Assembly: GCA_030704765.1 (NCBI GenBank)
Contig: JAUYDD010000032.1
Span: forward strand, 1 to 9,405
DNA from: Nanobdellota archaeon
GTDB lineage: Archaea > Nanobdellota > Nanobdellia > Pacearchaeales > GW2011-AR1
DNA: 9,405 nucleotides
Direction: 5' to 3'
The notes below the pieces were generated by a model, which worked only from the letters and a program-made list of their open reading frames with translations, was not told where the DNA came from and did no database searches. This document shows positions 8,192 through 9,405 of the stretch, piece by piece. The position numbers and the translations under genes were made by a program. How positions within the stretch are numbered: position 1 is the first letter of the stretch; each line of letters begins with the position of its first letter.

Positions 8192-8293
8192 ATCAAAAAA
8201 ACAATGGGCCACCACACCCTAAAGGTTTTTTGCCACAGCTAAAAAATCGCCTGCTGGCGAGTGTGGTTTGATTGGTCCTTGTTTTTAGGATGC
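8192..8293 (+). repeat. Right copy of the 102-bp inverted repeat
   Basis: This is the partner of 40-141 in inverted orientation, 101 of 102 identical, with 8050 bp between the copies. Predicted pairs: 8197-8204 plus 8206-8211 with 8273-8286 (U8205 bulged); CCACAC 8212-8217 with GTGTGG 8261-8266; GGTTTTTTGC 8224-8233 with GCTAAAAAATC 8238-8248 around a CACA loop; GCC 8249-8251 with GGC 8256-8258 around TGCT. The result is a long stem opening into two hairpins. T8276 pairs with G8208 as G-U; the left copy has C there, giving G-C. On the minus strand the unit ends in TTGTTTTTTTGAT and could stop read-through from the tRNA and small-gene side before the surface operon. I see no coding sequence. 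Confidence 0.95.
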
Positions 8294-8349
8294 TCAGAAA
8301 TTAAAACAAACTAACATCCACATCTTAAAAGATGTGGTTTAATTTCTGA
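8294..8349. repeat. Large hairpin directly abutting the right inverted repeat
   Basis: TCAGAAATTAAA (8294-8305) is perfectly complementary to TTTAATTTCTGA (8338-8349). Inside, CCACATCTT (8318-8326) pairs with AAGATGTGG (8329-8337) around AA. The 12 bases at 8306-8317 bulge from one side. It starts on the base after the 102-bp repeat ends, in the place corresponding to the left hairpins at 1-37. On the minus strand the inner stem is followed by a T-rich stretch, so it may end the tRNA-Val transcript. Subterminal hairpins are also seen at the ends of some mobile elements. The structure is visible; the role is inferred. Confidence 0.7.
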
Positions 8350-8399
8350 CATCAAGAAATACTCGTTATGTTAACTTGATAAGTATGGGTTAGATAAGA

Positions 8400-8471
8400 T
8401 GGCCACACCAAGAATTGAACTTGGGAATCCTCTACGTCAAAGAGGCAGTTTAACCACTAGCTTATGCGGCC
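8400..8471 (-). tRNA. tRNA-Val (anticodon GAC)
   Basis: The minus strand folds as a 72-base cloverleaf. Acceptor GGCCGCA pairs with TGTGGCC, with one G-U pair and discriminator A. The D arm is AGCT/AACT with loop AGTGGTTA. The anticodon stem CCTCT/AGAGG encloses TTGACGT, giving anticodon GAC for GUC/GUU valine codons. The variable region is ATTC, and the T arm CCAAG/CTTGG has loop TTCAATT. No intron and no encoded 3' CCA are present, as is common in archaea. The D stem has one C-A mismatch at the 12:23 position. It lies 33 bases after the stop of the 93-residue membrane protein. Confidence 0.93.
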
Positions 8472-8495
8472 ATATTATATTCAATTAACTGTTAG

Positions 8496-8504
8496 ATTTT
8501 AAAT
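8496..8504 (-). promoter_or_regulatory. Possible TATA box for tRNA-Val
   Basis: ATTTAAAAT on the minus strand is centred about 29 bases before the mature tRNA 5' end and lies against the stop codon of the upstream small gene. Spacing suits an archaeal tRNA promoter, but the region is AT-rich and the match is weak. Co-transcription with the upstream gene is the alternative. Confidence 0.3.
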
Positions 8505-8786
8505 TTATCTTTTTCTAAAAGTATGAGTCTTAAAATCATTTCCTAACTTTAATAAACTTTCTCCAATATTTCTAGTTCTTTCTTCTAAAACTCCAATTGA
8601 TTTGCTCTGATTAATTAAAAATCCAACAATAACGAACAACCCTGCCATTATAATTCCGAGAGCAGCAACAATTATGTTTTCACTTTCCCAAGTTCCTCCA
8701 ACAATTGCTCTCACAACCTCGTATATTATAAAAATAATTAACAATAAATATATTATTCTAAATATCCAAATTAAAAATTTATTCAT
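8505..8786 (-). CDS. Small two-span membrane protein, 93 residues
   Basis: Two hydrophobic helices lie at about 4-29 and 37-60, joined by a short loop containing GGTWESE. A charged, probably helical tail follows (SKSIGVLEERTRNIGESLL ... LGNDFKTHTFRKR). Small DPANN membrane proteins with a W-x-x-E loop between two helices and a helical charged tail are common, but I know no assigned function. The start codon overlaps the stop of the 35-residue upstream protein as ATGA, so the two are translationally coupled and probably work together in the membrane. Coding status is supported by the overlap and the membrane pattern. Confidence 0.75.
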   Translation of the reverse strand: MNKFLIWIFRIIYLLLIIFIIYEVVRAIVGGTWESENIIVAALGIIMAGLFVIVGFLINQSKSIGVLEERTRNIGESLLKLGNDFKTHTFRKR

Positions 8787-8890
8787 AATTTAAACCAAAG
8801 TTTTTTAATTAACCATAAAAATAAGATGATTGCAAAAATTAATAAAAGCCATCTTAGAACCTTTAAAAAATAAATATCATCTTTTTTCAT
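8783..8890 (-). CDS. 35-residue single-span membrane microprotein
   Basis: This short frame begins MKKDDIYFLKVLRW, runs through a hydrophobic helix (LLLIFAIILFLWLI, about residues 15-28), and ends with a basic KKLWFKL tail. Its TGA overlaps the ATG of the 93-residue membrane protein by the four bases ATGA. A TATA-like TTTATAAT lies about 24 bases upstream of its ATG, matching the leaderless arrangement of the main operon. Basic residues on both sides of the helix leave topology open. It could be a subunit or chaperone of the 93-residue protein, or a leader frame that sets its translation. No known family recognised. Confidence 0.6.
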   Translation of the reverse strand: MKKDDIYFLKVLRWLLLIFAIILFLWLIKKLWFKL

Positions 8891-8909
8891 ATTAAAAATA
8901 ATCTAATAA

Positions 8910-8917
8910 ATTATAAA
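8910..8917 (-). promoter_or_regulatory. TATA box of the small membrane-protein operon
   Basis: TTTATAAT on the minus strand is centred about 24 bases before the ATG at 8890, the spacing expected for a leaderless archaeal transcript. It lies just after the stop codon of the 95-residue gene, supporting a separate transcription unit. The surrounding DNA is AT-rich, so the call is moderate. Confidence 0.45.
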
Positions 8918-8920
8918 AAT

Positions 8921-9208
8921 CTATCTCTTTTTTTTATTTACCTTCCCACCTTTAACCTGCCCCCAATTTCCATTAATATACTTAACTTTAAGTGAAGCTG
9001 GGTTGATTTTTGCAAGATAACATAAGTCTTCAAAAAAACTTTTAGGAAGAAGTCTTCTTTCTGTATAATAGTTCTTCAAGGAATTATATTTGACTTCGAG
9101 TCCGAACTGCAAAATTCCCCTAAGAGAAATGCAATTGAGATCGCTGATAGCTCTATTAAAAAATTTTCTTTGTTCTCCAGGTTTAAATAATACTCTTTGC
9201 TCTTCCAT
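8921..9208 (-). CDS. Small HTH-like protein with a NWGQVKGGK tail, 95 residues
   Basis: The protein reads GEQRKFFNRAISDLNC, then SLRGILQFGLEVKYNSLKNY and YTERRLLPKSFFEDLCYLAK, and ends NGNWGQVKGGKVNKKKR. Several amphipathic helices with a Y-x-S/T-L-K-N-Y type recognition helix suggest a helix-turn-helix DNA-binding fold. From memory, the same domain, ending in NWGQVKGGK, occurs in DPANN archaea both alone and in front of LAGLIDADG homing endonucleases; no endonuclease domain follows here, so this is a stand-alone copy or a shortened relic. The very basic tail fits nucleic-acid binding. Its ATG lies 11 bases after the stop of the remnant upstream. Target unknown. Confidence 0.65.
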   Translation of the reverse strand: MEEQRVLFKPGEQRKFFNRAISDLNCISLRGILQFGLEVKYNSLKNYYTERRLLPKSFFEDLCYLAKINPASLKVKYINGNWGQVKGGKVNKKKR

Positions 9209-9219
9209 AAATGAATATA

Positions 9220-9405
9220 CTAATCTGCGTTTTTAATTCTATCATCTGCGACACCATAATAAAGAGCCTTGCGTACTAATTCTTCTTTTGTTTAGTATTA
9301 TAGAATTTAAAGACATCTAAGATATGTTGAATATTACCTAGATACAAAATGACTTTCTGTTTAACCTTCCCATGCTTATCCAACTTTCCTTCAACAACAT
9401 AATAA
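9220..9405 (-). pseudogene. Frameshifted, truncated remnant resembling a transposase N-terminus
   Basis: From the window edge, one minus-strand frame reads YYVVEGKLDKHGKVKQKVIL then YLGNIQHILDVFKFYNTKQ before a TAG at 9278-9276. The pattern VEGK ... GKVKQKVI-YLG resembles the N-terminal segment of IS1634/IS4-type DDE transposases. After a one-base shift in the A-rich run near 9287, another frame continues KEELVRKALYYGVADDRIKN and stops with TAG at 9222-9220. The join suggests a single-base loss in a once continuous gene; a programmed -1 frameshift is less likely. No catalytic DDE region is present, and the true start lies outside the window. The family call rests on a short motif and is tentative. 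Confidence 0.4.

Noticed and set aside
143..8360. TCAAGAAAT appears next to the left repeat (143-151) and near the right hairpin (8352-8360), suggesting a target-site duplication.
   Set aside because: It is 9 bases of AT-rich sequence, lies inside the coding end on the left, and is not at matching distances from the two repeats.
8351..8380. ATCAAG ... CTTGAT inverted repeat between the hairpin and the tRNA as an operator.
   Set aside because: The arms are only 6 bp with a long spacer; this is expected by chance in such DNA.
1..9405. CRISPR array, toxin-antitoxin pair or defence genes.
   Set aside because: No regularly spaced direct repeats and no recognisable nuclease, Cas or toxin motifs were seen on either strand.

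Overview
The window looks like a piece of an AT-rich archaeal genome, most likely from the DPANN group (Woesearchaeota/Pacearchaeota-like). The supporting signs are: a long protein with an archaeal prepilin-type N-terminus (K-S|Q-V-S followed by a hydrophobic helix); a 2025-residue secreted protein whose blocks I recognise from unnamed DPANN surface proteins; archaeal TATA boxes about 25 bases from start codons with no leader; a tRNA gene without an encoded CCA; and a small HTH-like protein ending in the NWGQVKGGK motif common in that group. All genes read on the minus strand.

Layout from right to left, in the direction of transcription. At 9405-9220 lies a frameshifted, truncated remnant that resembles the N-terminus of a transposase. 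Next is a 95-residue HTH-like protein (9208-8921). It is followed by a two-gene operon of small membrane proteins: a 35-residue single-span protein (8890-8783) overlapping by ATGA with a 93-residue two-span protein (8786-8505). Then comes tRNA-Val(GAC) (8471-8400), and a large hairpin (8294-8349) that abuts the right copy of a 102-bp inverted repeat (8192-8293). The main operon follows: a 635-residue pilin-signal membrane protein (8130-6223), then, 2 bases after its stop, the 2025-residue secreted protein (6220-143). Immediately after the stop of the second gene lies the left copy of the inverted repeat (40-141), followed by a pair of overlapping hairpins (1-37).

The most striking feature is that the 8-kb surface-protein operon is enclosed by two 102-bp repeats in inverted orientation, identical at 101 of 102 positions. 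Each unit carries imperfect terminal inverted repeats and can fold into a branched structure followed by a U-tract on either strand. The one difference between the copies changes a G-C pair to a G-U pair, so the fold is kept. The repeats could be MITE-like mobile units, bidirectional terminators, substrates for inversion of the whole operon, or the ends of a composite element; the sequence alone does not decide. No recombinase or transposase gene lies between them.

Functionally, the two large proteins probably act together outside the cell: one anchored by a type IV pilin-like helix, the other exported by a Sec signal. Both have cysteines suited to disulfides. Their biochemical role is unknown. 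The rest is ordinary small-gene and tRNA background, with traces of old mobile DNA at the right edge.
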